Shown here piece by piece: positions 26,301 through 35,359 of a DNA stretch of 64,000 nucleotides. Within the stretch, counting starts at the first letter, position 1. Every line of letters starts with the position of its first letter. The notes under the pieces were generated by a model. That model was not told the DNA's origin and did not search any database. It worked only from the letters and a program-made list of their open reading frames with translations. Source of the DNA: Bradyrhizobium sp. CCBAU 53340. GTDB lineage: Bacteria; Pseudomonadota; Alphaproteobacteria; Rhizobiales; Xanthobacteraceae. The stretch covers positions 3,906,001-3,970,000 of the forward strand of contig NZ_CP030055.1 of the NCBI RefSeq assembly GCF_015291645.1. Reading direction: 5' to 3'. The translations under genes and the position numbers were made by a program.

Positions 26301-28201
26301 ACATTCAGACCATGCCTTTCACCGTGGTCGGTGTCGGCGACATGTCCGGTGACGTCTTCGGCAACGGCATGCTGCTCTCGCAGGCGACGAAGCTCATCGC
26401 GGCATTCGATCACCGCGACATCTTCATCGATCCGTTCCCCGACCCGGCGATCAGCTTCACCGAGCGAAAGCGCCTGTTCGACCTGCCGCGATCGAGCTGG
26501 CAGGACTACAACAAATCGCTGATCTCGGAAGGAGGCGGCGTGTTCTCGCGCTCGCTCAAGGCTATACCGCTCGCGCCGGAAGTGCGCAGCCTGCTCGATC
26601 TCGACAAGGAGCAGGCGACGCCCTTCGAAGTGATGACGGCGATCCTGAAGGCGCGCGCGGACCTCCTGTGGTTCGGCGGCATCGGCACCTATGTCCGGGC
26701 GTCGGCGGAGAGCGACGATCAGGCCGGCGACCGCGCCAATGATCCGATCCGCATCACCGGGACCGAGGTTCGCGCCAGGGTGATCGGCGAAGGCGCCAAT
26801 CTCGGCGTCACCCAACGCGGCCGCATCGAAGCGGCGCAGAAGGGCGTCAAGCTCAACACCGACGCGATCGACAATTCGGCCGGTGTGAATACCTCTGACG
26901 TCGAGGTCAACATCAAGATCGCCTTGGCGCGCCCCGAGCGCGAGGGACGCCTCAGTCCGGCTGACCGTAACGCCCTGCTTGCCGCGATGACCGACGAGGT
27001 CGGTACGTTGGTCCTGCGCAACAACTATCTGCAGACGCTGGCGCTCTCGCTGGCCGAACGCAAGGGCGTGGCCGAGACCGGTTTCCTCACCCGCTTGATG
27101 CAGTCGCTCGAGCAGCGCGGCCTGCTCAGCCGTGTCGTCGAATTCCTGCCGGACGATGCGGCGATCGCCGAGCGCACACGACGCGGCCAAGCCCTGACGC
27201 GGCCGGAGCTAGCCGTATTGCTCGCCTACGCCAAGCTGACACTCTACGACGACCTGCTCCTCACCGGCGTGCCCGATGATCCTCATCTCGCCCGCAGACT
27301 ATCCCTGTATTTTCCGGGCGAGGTCCTCGACAAATTCCCGACGGCGGTCGAACTCCATCGGCTCCGGCGCGAGATCATCGCGACCAGTCTCGCCAATGCC
27401 GTGATCAACCGCGGGGGCCCGGCCTGCATCGTGCGCCTGACCGACGAGACCGACGCCGATATCGCGACCATCGTCATGGCGCAGGTGGCTGTCGACGCGA
27501 TCTACGACCTCAGGCGGCTCAATGACGCGATCGACGCGCTCGACACAAAAATCGACGGGCAGTTGCAGCTCGGCCTCTACGCGTCGATCCAGGATCTCCT
27601 GCTCTCCCGCATGGTCTGGTATGTGCGCAATGTCGATTTCAGGGATGGTCTCAGCGCGATCAACGCCCGGTTTGGCCCGGCCGTCCGCGAGATCGCAGCC
27701 TCTCTCGACGACGCCCTGCCGCCGGACATGCAAGCCGCGCGCGGCAAGCGCCGGCAGGACCTGATCGATGCCGGCATCCCCACCGGCCTCGCCGGCGAAC
27801 TCTCCGACCTCGACGCCCTGGTCTCGGCGCCTGATATCGTGACGGTCGCCGAGCGCACCGGCCGCAGCATCGGCGATGCCACCGCGACGTTCTTTGCCGC
27901 CGAGGCCAATTTCCGTCTCGACCGCATCATCGCCGCCGCGCGCACTGTGACGGCCAGCGATCATTTCGAACGCCTGGCCATCGACCGCACCGTCGAGCTC
28001 ATCGCGGCCGCCGAAAGACGCCTGACCGCAGATATGCTGGCAACTGGCCAATCCGGTCAGCAGGCTGCGGAAAGCTGGCTTACGGCTCATCCCGAGGCGA
28101 CGCGCATCCGCCGCGCGGTCGAGGAAATTGCCGCCGGTGGCCTGTCGCTCGCCAAGCTGATGGTTGCGGCGAACCTGCTCGGGGACCTGGTCAAAGCGTG
28201 A
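23387..28201 (+). CDS. gdhB: NAD-specific glutamate dehydrogenase (large, ~180 kDa type)
   Basis: 1604 residues, the usual length of the large NAD-GDH class. It oxidises glutamate to 2-oxoglutarate and ammonium. An N-terminal regulatory half with ACT-like modules is followed by the catalytic core: RGGLRWSDRPQDFRTEILG, then PVGAKGGFVPK (about residue 845, catalytic Lys region), and the NAD-binding Rossmann motif VGVGDMSGDVFGNGML. A helical C-terminal domain completes it. ATG 23387 is preceded by CGGAGG; the longer frame from 23354 has no such site. Monocistronic as far as seen. Symbol follows use for this class; rocG/gdh names also occur. Confidence 0.96.
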   Translation: MAWRDDKARATLIHDAAESVQPGKAPRTFAELLFGYANSEDLANYDASSLALLAEQAWEHVQRRTAGRADIRIVNPMMPDGREMSVLEILNDNMPFLFDSTIAEIAEQGIEVTLVAHPIIAVERDDQGKLVRFYGEALPEGAKGTRESLIHLHITRLDADADRERLIDGLTRTLGDVRACVVDWRAMRDRVEDAIKTFLSNPPPLPIDEVAEANQFLQWLCADNFTFLGVREYRFAPDSDVSDDITTAEGLGILRDPDVKVLRRGNEMVVMTSEIRQFMREPTLLIVIKANVSSRVHRRIRMDYIGIKLYAPDGRLEGELRVVGLFTSGAYTRSARQIPYVRHKVSRVLQRAGFDPNSHSGKALQHILEEYPRDELFQIDVNTLFDFVMEILILYERPRVRALARVDKFDRFVSILVFIPRDKYDTDVRVRVANFLAQSYRGTVSASYVSFPEGALARVHYIIGRYEGKTPAVERTTLEAGISAIAATWADKLKAALAASTDGMRARMLANRYARAFTGGYAEVSTAEQAIADIATIERLTPARPVTISVHQLDGPEDPRHFGLKVFSDAAPLSLSYRVPVIENHGLRVVNERTYQIVPGNRLEPVWLHDMTIETSDGQPIEISREFNHRLEASLMAVVGDRAESDGYNGLILRTDLGWREVSTIRALSRYLHQIRTPFSQDYMWETLRKNAAITANLVALFQARLDPRLAVTDSERAAKESALLAEIEEQLKSVASLDEDRILRRFTNLVQSTIRTNLWQVGEDGHPHPVISFKFDARGIEDLPAPRPLYEIFVYSPRVEGIHLRFGKVARGGLRWSDRPQDFRTEILGLVKAQQVKNAVIVPVGAKGGFVPKRLPPPSDREAWLAEGTEAYRIFVRSLLELTDNLDGDIVVPPDLTVRHDGDDPYLVVAADKGTATFSDVANAISAEKHHWLGDAFASGGSQGYDHKKMGITARGAWEAVKRHFRELGTDIQTMPFTVVGVGDMSGDVFGNGMLLSQATKLIAAFDHRDIFIDPFPDPAISFTERKRLFDLPRSSWQDYNKSLISEGGGVFSRSLKAIPLAPEVRSLLDLDKEQATPFEVMTAILKARADLLWFGGIGTYVRASAESDDQAGDRANDPIRITGTEVRARVIGEGANLGVTQRGRIEAAQKGVKLNTDAIDNSAGVNTSDVEVNIKIALARPEREGRLSPADRNALLAAMTDEVGTLVLRNNYLQTLALSLAERKGVAETGFLTRLMQSLEQRGLLSRVVEFLPDDAAIAERTRRGQALTRPELAVLLAYAKLTLYDDLLLTGVPDDPHLARRLSLYFPGEVLDKFPTAVELHRLRREIIATSLANAVINRGGPACIVRLTDETDADIATIVMAQVAVDAIYDLRRLNDAIDALDTKIDGQLQLGLYASIQDLLLSRMVWYVRNVDFRDGLSAINARFGPAVREIAASLDDALPPDMQAARGKRRQDLIDAGIPTGLAGELSDLDALVSAPDIVTVAERTGRSIGDATATFFAAEANFRLDRIIAAARTVTASDHFERLAIDRTVELIAAAERRLTADMLATGQSGQQAAESWLTAHPEATRIRRAVEEIAAGGLSLAKLMVAANLLGDLVKA

Positions 28202-28258
28202 GGGCGTGCGAGGCGGCGATGCGAGATGTGCAATGCTTGCTCAGGACGGAGGAATCCA

Positions 28259-28579
28259 ATGATCCACGCCACTTGCCATAGCGCCGACAATGTCCGCTGC
28301 GTGGAGTTCGATGCCACGCCGTGGTTCAGCGAGGCGGATGCTCCGAGCATCATCGATTTGGCCCAACGAGGATGGGCCAGCAAGGCGATTGCGGAGTCGC
28401 TCGAGCACCGAGGCGGATACGAAGGCTTGCACGACCTCGTCGAGTATGCGGCGAAGCGACTGCAATCGGAATCCCTGGAGGATCCAACCTGGGAAACCTT
28501 CGAGTGCGTCGTCGATGGACCCGAGGCCGTCGCCTGGCTCAAGCAGAACCGGCCCAACGTGGTGGCAAAAATTCCGTAA
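28259..28579 (+). CDS. Hypothetical protein
   Basis: 106 residues, acidic and soluble. The ATG at 28259 has a strong GGAGGAA site, which excludes the longer frame from 28226. Central part (SIIDLAQRGWASKAIAESLE) looks like a helix-turn-helix-like pair of helices, but no DNA-binding family is recognised. It ends PNVVAKIP. It follows gdh by about 60 bp and may be cotranscribed. Function unknown. Confidence 0.7.
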   Translation: MIHATCHSADNVRCVEFDATPWFSEADAPSIIDLAQRGWASKAIAESLEHRGGYEGLHDLVEYAAKRLQSESLEDPTWETFECVVDGPEAVAWLKQNRPNVVAKIP

Positions 28580-28881
28580 GCCACGGGAAGCGCAGCAAAG
28601 GCCACCGTTGATTGGCGGCGTCGCAAGCGAAGCGGCGCCGCCGACAAGATTCGAACTTTCCTGATGGATTGGAGTGCGGCAGAGGGGGCCGCTTCGGCAT
28701 CAGGCTGTGTCGGACCCGCCGCGTGTGTCCGGTCGAGCTCCCCATCCTTGGGGACCTCGCGATGATTGCATCTTACCGCTGTTTTGCCGGACGGGTCAAA
28801 TTATTTTCGTAAAATCCGAATAGTGCCGTGCCGGTGTCCCGGCTACTGTGCATGGGGTTGTTTTGCAGATTTCGAAATGGG
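28580..28881. other. Intergenic region
   Basis: About 300 bp between convergent genes with no convincing coding sequence. The stretch 28740-28881, including TACTGTGCATGGGGTTGTTT, resembles intergenic sequence I recall as recurrent in Bradyrhizobium; it cannot be confirmed from this window since no second copy is present. Confidence 0.4.
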
Positions 28882-29211
28882 CTAGATCGAGAAGCTGGTG
28901 CCGCAGCCGCAGGATGCCGTCGCGTTGGGATTGTTGACGCGGAACGAGGCGCCGATCAGGTCGTCGACGAAATCGACCTGCGAGCCCGCCAGGAACGGCT
29001 GCGAAGCGGAATCGACCAGCACCACGGCATTGTCCTGCTCGATCACGAGGTCGTCGTCGGTGCGGTCGCGGTCGATGTCGAACTTGTACTGGAAGCCGGA
29101 GCAGCCGCCGCCCTCGACCGAAATGCGCAGCATCGCGCCAGAGCCTTCGCCCTTGAGGATCTCCCCGATCCGGCGTGCGGCGCGGTCACTGATGGTCACG
29201 GCAGTCGTCAT
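28882..29211 (-). CDS. erpA: Iron-sulfur cluster insertion protein ErpA/IscA-type
   Basis: 109 residues, A-type Fe-S carrier. The three conserved Cys are present: GGGCSGFQ (middle) and SCGCGTSF (C-terminus). It accepts nascent clusters and delivers them to apo-enzymes. ATG 29211 is preceded by CGGAGACCG; upstream in-frame starts lack support. Divergent from dgt, a pairing common in alphaproteobacteria. Distinguishing ErpA from IscA or SufA by eye is not secure. Confidence 0.88.
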   Translation of the reverse strand: MTTAVTISDRAARRIGEILKGEGSGAMLRISVEGGGCSGFQYKFDIDRDRTDDDLVIEQDNAVVLVDSASQPFLAGSQVDFVDDLIGASFRVNNPNATASCGCGTSFSI

Positions 29212-29320
29212 TGTCGGTCTCCGGTAGGCCCACGTCATACCCAATTCATTTGGTATCCCGCGTCCGGCATAGTTAAGTGCAAGAATACGCAGAATCAAAT
29301 GGATAGGGACTAAATTCGTC

Positions 29321-30529
29321 GTGTCCGTCGGAATGGCAGCCCCCCGCGCGCCCTATGCCTGCGACCCCGACCGCAGCCGCGGCCGGCTGGTCGCGGAGCC
29401 GCCGAGCCGGACCCGGAGCCCGTTCCGGCGGGATTGCGACCGGGTGATCCATTCCACCGCGTTCCGCCGCCTGAAGTACAAGACCCAGGTGTTCGTGTTC
29501 CACGAGGGCGACCATTACCGGACCCGGCTGACCCATTCGCTGGAGGTAGCCCAGGTCGCCCGTGCTCTGGCCCGGCAATTGGGGCTGGACGAGGATCTCA
29601 CGGAAACGCTGGCGCTCGCCCATGATCTCGGCCATCCGCCGTTCGGCCATGCCGGCGAGCGGGCGCTGGATGCCTGCCTGAAGGATTTCGGCGGCTTCGA
29701 CCACAACGCCCAGGCGCTCCGCGTCGTCGCCGCGCTGGAGCATCGCTATCCTGAATTCGACGGGCTCAACCTGACCTGGGAGTCGCTGGAGGGCATCGTC
29801 AAGCACAACGGCCCGCTGACCGACCGCAGCGGCGCGCCCGTTGGCCGCTATCGCGAGCACGGCGTTCCCGTCGGCATCGCCGACTACGTCAAGACGTACG
29901 ACCTCGAACTCTGGAGCTTCGCCTCGCTGGAGGCCCAGGTCGCGGCGATCGCCGATGACATCGCCTACGATGCCCATGACATCGACGACGGCCTGCGCGC
30001 CGGCCTGTTCCACCTCGACGACCTCAAGGTCATGCCGCTCACGGCAGAGATCATCGCCGAGACCTCGGCGCATTACCCTGACCTCGAAGACGTCAGGCGC
30101 GGGGCTGAGCTGGTGCGCGAGTTGATCTCGCATCTGATCGGCGCGGTGTTCGCGCAGGTGCAGAAGAACATTGCCGCTGTCAGGCCGCAATCGGCCCAGG
30201 ACGTCCGCCGGCAGAGCCGGGCGCTGATCGCGTTCCCCGCCGAGGTCGCCGAGGAGGAGGCCGCCATCAAGGCATTCCTCTACCAGCACATGTACCGCCA
30301 CAAGCGGGTCATGCGGGTGATGGCCGAGGCCGAGCAGATCCTGTTCGACCTGTTCGCGAAATACCTGAAATCGCCGGCCGACCTGCCACCGGAATGGCTG
30401 GTGGGGGCGCAAGGCGACGACGAGGGCGACCGGGCCCGCCGGATCGGCAATTTCATTGCTGGAATGACCGACCGTTTCGCCCTGACCGAGCACCAGCGGC
30501 TCTTTGACTCGACCCCGGATTTGCGTTAG
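29321..30529 (+). CDS. dgt: dGTPase-like deoxynucleoside triphosphohydrolase
   Basis: 402 residues. HD-superfamily enzyme that hydrolyses dNTPs to nucleosides and triphosphate. HD motifs: [27 protein letters not shown], and a downstream Asp in [12 protein letters not shown] phosphate-contacting [20 protein letters not shown] lies near residue 38. GTG start at 29321 ([10 protein letters not shown]) is assumed; ATG 29333 is the alternative. Followed after 9 bases by argS, probably one transcript. Confidence 0.93.
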   Translation: MSVGMAAPRAPYACDPDRSRGRLVAEPPSRTRSPFRRDCDRVIHSTAFRRLKYKTQVFVFHEGDHYRTRLTHSLEVAQVARALARQLGLDEDLTETLALAHDLGHPPFGHAGERALDACLKDFGGFDHNAQALRVVAALEHRYPEFDGLNLTWESLEGIVKHNGPLTDRSGAPVGRYREHGVPVGIADYVKTYDLELWSFASLEAQVAAIADDIAYDAHDIDDGLRAGLFHLDDLKVMPLTAEIIAETSAHYPDLEDVRRGAELVRELISHLIGAVFAQVQKNIAAVRPQSAQDVRRQSRALIAFPAEVAEEEAAIKAFLYQHMYRHKRVMRVMAEAEQILFDLFAKYLKSPADLPPEWLVGAQGDDEGDRARRIGNFIAGMTDRFALTEHQRLFDSTPDLR

Positions 30530-30538
30530 GCGGCGGCC

Positions 30539-32329
30539 ATGCCCGAGACATCCTCAAGCCCGCATCTGTTCGCCGACGTGCTCGCACGCGTGCACGCCGC
30601 CTGTCGCGCGCTCGCGGCCGAAGCCAACTGGCCCGAGGGCATCGATTTTGCGCGCGTGGTGGTCGAGCCGCCGCGCGATGCCTCCCACGGCGATATGGCG
30701 ACCAACGCCGCGATGGTGCTTGCGAAAGAGGCAAAGGCTAAGCCCCGTGATCTCGCCGAGCAGATCGCCGAGAAGCTCCGTGCTGATACGCTGATCGCCA
30801 AGGTCGATGTCGCCGGTCCCGGCTTCATCAATCTGACCCTCAAGCCCGCCGCTTGGGCCGAGGCGTTGCGGACGGTGCTGCGCGAGGGGGCCGATTACGG
30901 CCGTGTCCGCGGCGGCTCCAAGGTCAATGTCGAATACGTCTCGGCCAATCCGACCGGGCCGATGCATGTCGGCCATTGCCGCGGCGCCGTGTTCGGTGAC
31001 GCGCTGGCGAGCCTGCTCCAGTTCGGCGGCCATGACGTCACCCGCGAATATTACATCAACGACGCCGGCGCGCAGGTCGACGTGCTCGCGCGCTCCGCGT
31101 TCCTGCGCTACCGCGAGGCGTTGGGCGAGGATATCGGCGCGATCCCGGAAGGGCTCTATCCCGGTGACTATCTGAAGCCGGTCGGACAGACGCTCGCGAA
31201 AGAGCACGGCGACAAGCTCCTGGCGATGAGCGAGGGGCAATGGCTGCCGACGGTGCGCGCCAAGGCGATCGCGATGATGATGGACGAGATCAAGGACGAT
31301 CTCGCCGCCCTCAACATCCGCCACGACGTGTTCTTCTCGGAGCGCTCGCTGATCGAGACCGGCAACAACAAGGTTGCCGAGACCATCGACTTCCTGAAAG
31401 CCAAGGGCGACATCTATGAGGGTCGCCTGCCGCCGCCGAAGGGCGCGCCGGTCGAGGACTGGGAAGACCGCGAGCAGTTGCTGTTCAAGGCGACTGCTTA
31501 CGGCGACGACGTTGATCGTCCGCTGATCAAGTCGGACAATTCCTACACCTACTTCGCCTCCGACATCGCCTACCACAAGAACAAGTTCGACCGTGGTTTT
31601 GCGGAGATGATCGACGTCTGGGGCGCCGATCACGGCGGCTACATCAAGCGCATGCAGGCGGCGGTGAAGGCGACGACCTCAGGCAAGGGATCGCTCGACG
31701 TCAAGATCGTCCAGCTCGTGAAGCTCTTGCGCAACGGCGAGCCGGTGAAAATGTCCAAGCGGAGCGGGGACTTCGTCACCTTGCGTGAGGTGGTGGATGA
31801 AGTCGGCCAGGACGCCGTCCGCTTCATGATGCTCTACCGCAAGAACGATGCGGTGCTGGATTTCGACCTCGCCAAGGTCATGGAACAGTCGCGCGACAAT
31901 CCGGTGTTCTACGTGCAGTACGGCCACGCCCGCGGCCATTCGATCTTCCGCAACGCCCGGGCGGAGGTGTTCCCGGACCTGCCTGATGATACCGACAAGC
32001 GGATCGTCTGGCTCACTGAGTCGCCGGTGGAACGGCTGTCCGACCCCGTCGAACTTGATCTTCTTAAGCGCCTCGCAATTTATCCGCGCATGCTGGAAGC
32101 GGCCGCCGCAGCCCATGAGCCGCACCGTATTGCCTTTTATCTCTATGACTTAGCGAGCGAATTTCACGCACTTTGGACGAAAGGGCGCGATTTGCCCTAT
32201 TTACGCTTCATTATCAATAATGATGCAGATCTTACAAAGGCGCGACTGGCCATGGTCCAGGGCGTCGTCTCGGTCCTGGCATCGGGCCTCGCCATCCTCG
32301 GCGTCCATGCTCCGGACGAGATGCGGTAG
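30539..32329 (+). CDS. argS: Arginyl-tRNA synthetase
   Basis: 596 residues, class I aminoacyl-tRNA synthetase charging tRNA-Arg. HIGH-type motif in [12 protein letters not shown] (about 140-150) and KMSKS-type motif [11 protein letters not shown]-terminal DALR anticodon-binding domain. An N-terminal tRNA D-loop-binding domain is present. First gene of the argS - SPOR - nagZ - scpAB order typical of Rhizobiales. The last 200 bases are noticeably A/T-richer than the rest. Confidence 0.97.
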   Translation: MPETSSSPHLFADVLARVHAACRALAAEANWPEGIDFARVVVEPPRDASHGDMATNAAMVLAKEAKAKPRDLAEQIAEKLRADTLIAKVDVAGPGFINLTLKPAAWAEALRTVLREGADYGRVRGGSKVNVEYVSANPTGPMHVGHCRGAVFGDALASLLQFGGHDVTREYYINDAGAQVDVLARSAFLRYREALGEDIGAIPEGLYPGDYLKPVGQTLAKEHGDKLLAMSEGQWLPTVRAKAIAMMMDEIKDDLAALNIRHDVFFSERSLIETGNNKVAETIDFLKAKGDIYEGRLPPPKGAPVEDWEDREQLLFKATAYGDDVDRPLIKSDNSYTYFASDIAYHKNKFDRGFAEMIDVWGADHGGYIKRMQAAVKATTSGKGSLDVKIVQLVKLLRNGEPVKMSKRSGDFVTLREVVDEVGQDAVRFMMLYRKNDAVLDFDLAKVMEQSRDNPVFYVQYGHARGHSIFRNARAEVFPDLPDDTDKRIVWLTESPVERLSDPVELDLLKRLAIYPRMLEAAAAAHEPHRIAFYLYDLASEFHALWTKGRDLPYLRFIINNDADLTKARLAMVQGVVSVLASGLAILGVHAPDEMR

Positions 32330-32470
32330 TTTGGGGCGAACTACTTAAGGGGAATATTCGGGGGTACCGGCAGAAGCCGGATCGCTTAGACTTGGTTGAA
32401 AGCCTTGTGGGTCGAAAGCTGCGCCTTGGTCGAGGGGCGCGCAGCTTTCCCGAAGGGACGCATCATCACG

Positions 32471-34018
32471 ATGGCCGATCGATATCACGACAGACCGTTT
32501 CCTTCCGATGACTATGGTCGCGGCGCCGATCAGCATGGGAGCGCGGACGGCGACCCCTTGGCCGAACTGGCCCGCCTGATCGGGCAGACCGATCCGTTCG
32601 CAGCACAGGGCCGGCAGGGCGCGCGGCCGGCCGCAGCGCCTGCGCAGCACTATCGGGACGACGACTATTCGCAGGATGATGACCAGCAGGACTACGCCGA
32701 GCCGGCCGCGCCGCCTCCGCCTGGCCCGCCGTCATGGATGCGCCGCGCCAACGTGCAACCGCAGCCGGCGCCCGAGCCTGATTATCCCGTTGCCGTGAAT
32801 CCCGTCCATCCGTTGCATCGCTATGCAGCCCAGCCGGCCGCGCCCGAGCCGCAACTTCACCAGCCGCAGGCTTACCAGAACCAAGCCCACCAGGATCAGG
32901 CTTACCAGGATCAAGCCTATCATCAGGACCAGGCTTACGAGGCGTCGTACGAGCAGCCAGATCCGGCGCGCTATGATGATGCGCTCTACGGTCGCCTCGA
33001 ATCGGGCGAGCAAGATTTTCAGCGTGAGCCGGCCTATCCTGATGATCCTTACGCGTTTCAGAGCGACTACCCCGAGGCTGATCTCGATGAGCCCAGGAAG
33101 TCGCGTGGCGGCATGATGACGGTTGCGGCGATCCTCGCGCTCGCCGTGGTCGGAACTGGGGCGGCGTTCGCGTACAAGACCTATATCGGCTCGCCCCGCA
33201 GCGGCGAACCGCCGATCATCAAGGCCGACAATACGCCGACCAAGATCGTGCCGGCACCGTCGGACTCCTCCACCAAGGTGCCGGATCGCATGGTGAGCGG
33301 TGACGGCAGCGAGAAGATCGTGCCGCGCGAAGAGGCGCCCGTTGACGTCAACGCCAAGGCGGCCGGTCCGCGCGTGGTGTTCCCGGCGCTGAACCAGAAT
33401 GCCAACCCGCCGTCGGTCGCGAGTGTCTCGCCGAACACCGTGCCGCCGCCGAGTGCCGGTCCGGTACCGAGCAACGGGACCATGCCGAGCGCCGCGCCGC
33501 GCTCGGTCAAGGTCGTGGTCGTGAAGGGTGATCAAACCGACAGCACCGCACCGCAAGCGGCCGCTCCGGTCCCCGCCAAGCCAGTCGCGTCCCCGAAACC
33601 GGCGGCGCAGCGCACGCCGCCGACGTCGGCCAACGCCAGTCTCAATGAGCCGCTCTCGCTGGCGCCGCAGGCCTCGCCGGCCGAGCCGCCGCAACGCATG
33701 GCCGCGACCAATCCGACGCAGATTGCGCCGGCCCCGAGCACTGCGAGCACCAGCTCCGGTGGCGGCTACATTGTTCAGGTGTCCTCGCAGAGGACCGAGT
33801 CCGAGGCCCAAGCCTCCTACCGGGTGTTGCAGGGTAAGTATGGCAGCGTTCTTGGCTCGCGCCCGCCAGTGGTGAAGCGGACCGATCTCTCCGACAAGGG
33901 CAAAGGGATATTCTATCGCGCCTACGCTGGGCCATATGGTTCCCAGGACGAAGCGTTGAAGGTTTGCAATAATCTCAAGTCGGCCGGCCTGTCTGACTGT
34001 TATATCCATAAGAATTAA
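32471..34018 (+). CDS. SPOR-domain cell-division/peptidoglycan-binding protein
   Basis: 515 residues, bitopic inner-membrane protein. The cytosolic N-terminus (1-213) is disordered and rich in Asp, Gln, Pro and Tyr, including four imperfect QDQAY repeats near residues 132-160. TM helix about 214-237 (MMTVAAILALAVVGTGAAFA), a long periplasmic Pro/Ala/Ser linker, and a C-terminal SPOR domain (about 432-515: GGYIVQVSSQRTESEAQASY ... YRAYAGPYG). SPOR domains bind denuded glycan strands at division septa. ATG 32471 with GAAGGGA upstream; a TTG-led extension to 32396 is unlikely. Confidence 0.88.
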   Translation: MADRYHDRPFPSDDYGRGADQHGSADGDPLAELARLIGQTDPFAAQGRQGARPAAAPAQHYRDDDYSQDDDQQDYAEPAAPPPPGPPSWMRRANVQPQPAPEPDYPVAVNPVHPLHRYAAQPAAPEPQLHQPQAYQNQAHQDQAYQDQAYHQDQAYEASYEQPDPARYDDALYGRLESGEQDFQREPAYPDDPYAFQSDYPEADLDEPRKSRGGMMTVAAILALAVVGTGAAFAYKTYIGSPRSGEPPIIKADNTPTKIVPAPSDSSTKVPDRMVSGDGSEKIVPREEAPVDVNAKAAGPRVVFPALNQNANPPSVASVSPNTVPPPSAGPVPSNGTMPSAAPRSVKVVVVKGDQTDSTAPQAAAPVPAKPVASPKPAAQRTPPTSANASLNEPLSLAPQASPAEPPQRMAATNPTQIAPAPSTASTSSGGGYIVQVSSQRTESEAQASYRVLQGKYGSVLGSRPPVVKRTDLSDKGKGIFYRAYAGPYGSQDEALKVCNNLKSAGLSDCYIHKN

Positions 34019-34064
34019 CGGCCGTTTCCTTGACCCCCTCCGGGGGCAGGGCTAATCGGCCCCT

Positions 34065-34502
34065 ATGAGCACATCGGCCTTCATTACCGGCGTATCCGGA
34101 ACGGAACTGAGCGCCGCTAGGCGGGCGTTCGCCCGTGCCCGACAGCGATGGGACTTCATTCCCCTCAGGCTTAGCTTTGAGATTTCGGCCCAAGCCGCGC
34201 TCGATGTTAGGGAATTGGACGCGCGACGGCTGATTGCGGCGAAACTAGCCGTGCTCAGCATTCTCGTGGATGGCGCCCCCAGGCCGCTCCATCCGGTGAC
34301 GACTTCTGCGACAATGATCGCTCAGGTGATTCGCAGCGCAATCGGGTTCCAGGGTTTGTTGATGAGTAATGACGTGCCGATGAAGGCGCTCGCGGGCGGC
34401 ATTGGCGAGGGAGTTCGCGCCATATTCGCGGCCGGCGCTCCGCTTCACAGCAACGACAATGCGGAACTGGACGCATTGACCGCAACCACGGCATTCGCAT
34501 GA
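34065..34502 (+). pseudogene. nagZ: Internally deleted beta-N-acetylhexosaminidase (nagZ remnant)
   Basis: 145 residues where intact NagZ has about 340. It reads as a patchwork of NagZ: the N-terminal AFITGVSG and WDFIPL segment, a middle segment (ARRLIAAKLAVLSILVDG), then the C-terminal piece TTSATMIAQVIR, IGFQGLLMSNDVPMKALAG. The glycosidase core with the KHxPGHG loop is absent, and the usual MSDD catalytic-Asp motif reads MSND. The reading frame is intact and its stop overlaps scpA (ATGA). It occupies the exact slot of nagZ in this operon. Either a pseudogene kept in frame for coupling, or a small non-catalytic derivative. Confidence 0.75.
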
Positions 34503-35338
34503 CCGCAGAAATTCTATCGTTTGAAACCGGCCGGCCCGCAGAGCTAGCCGAGGGCGAGCCGGCATTGGTGGTCGATGTCGAGGGCTATGAGGGCCCGCTC
34601 GACCTGCTGCTCGCGCTGGCACGGCAGCAGAAGGTGGATCTCGCCAAGATATCGATCCTGGCGCTGGCCGACCAGTACCTTCACTTCATCGAAGCCGCGC
34701 GAAAGATTCGGCTTGAGCTTGCCGCCGACTACCTCGTGATGGCGGCCTGGCTCGCCTTTCTGAAGTCGCGCCTGCTGCTGCCGGAGCCGCCGAGCGCAGA
34801 AGGTCCGAGCGCCGAGGAGATGGCAACCGCGCTTGCCAACCGGCTGCGCCGGCTGGAAGCCATTCGCGAAGCCGCCAACCGGCTGATGAACCGGCCGCAA
34901 TTGCAGCGCGACATCTTCCCGCGCGGTGAGCCCGAGCAGATCGCCGAGATCAGGCATCCGAAATATACCGCCACGCTGTACGACCTGCTCACCGCCTATG
35001 CGGCGCAGCGCCAGTCGCGGGTGCTGGCAAGCGTGCATCTGGCCAAGCGCACGGTGTGGTCGCTCGCCGAGGCGCGCGCCACACTGGAACGGCTGGTCGG
35101 CAGCATCAGCGAGCAGGACGACTGGGGCGTGCTCGACGACTTCCTGATCCGTCATGTCGCCGATCCGACGCAACGCGCAACAGTGTTCGCCTCGAGTTTT
35201 GCCGCCGCACTCGAGCTCGTGCGTGAAGGTCAGCTCGAGCTGAACCAGAAACAGGCGTTTGCGCCCATCTATTTCCGGAAAGGGCGCGGAAAACCGATCG
35301 TGGACGCAGCTTCTGCGCCCGATGCGCCGGTCGGTTAA
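34499..35338 (+). CDS. scpA: Segregation and condensation protein A
   Basis: 279 residues, kleisin subunit of the SMC-ScpAB condensin. N-terminal helical domain with YEGPLDLLLALARQQKVDLA binds the SMC neck; C-terminal winged helix binds the SMC head (region around FAPIYFRKG). The start overlaps the nagZ remnant stop, and scpB follows after 21 bases. The gene for SMC is not in the window. Confidence 0.95.
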   Translation: MTAEILSFETGRPAELAEGEPALVVDVEGYEGPLDLLLALARQQKVDLAKISILALADQYLHFIEAARKIRLELAADYLVMAAWLAFLKSRLLLPEPPSAEGPSAEEMATALANRLRRLEAIREAANRLMNRPQLQRDIFPRGEPEQIAEIRHPKYTATLYDLLTAYAAQRQSRVLASVHLAKRTVWSLAEARATLERLVGSISEQDDWGVLDDFLIRHVADPTQRATVFASSFAAALELVREGQLELNQKQAFAPIYFRKGRGKPIVDAASAPDAPVG

Positions 35339-35359
35339 GTGCAAGAAGGAGAAGCTGCC

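Noticed and set aside
24512..27190. 892-codon open frame on the minus strand
   Set aside because: It lies wholly antisense to the catalytic core of the glutamate dehydrogenase, which has clear family motifs; long antisense frames are expected in G+C-rich DNA.
28736..28881. Possible dispersed intergenic repeat near erpA
   Set aside because: It resembles sequence I recall from Bradyrhizobium, but with no second copy in this window the claim cannot be supported.
29273..30493. 406-codon open frame on the minus strand
   Set aside because: Antisense to dgt, which carries all HD motifs.
32862..32945. Direct repeats considered as a CRISPR array
   Set aside because: The repeats are in-frame QDQAY codons within a gene, without regular spacers.
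32732..34009. 425-codon Arg-rich open frame on the minus strand
   Set aside because: Antisense to the SPOR gene; composition is typical of a GC-rich shadow frame.
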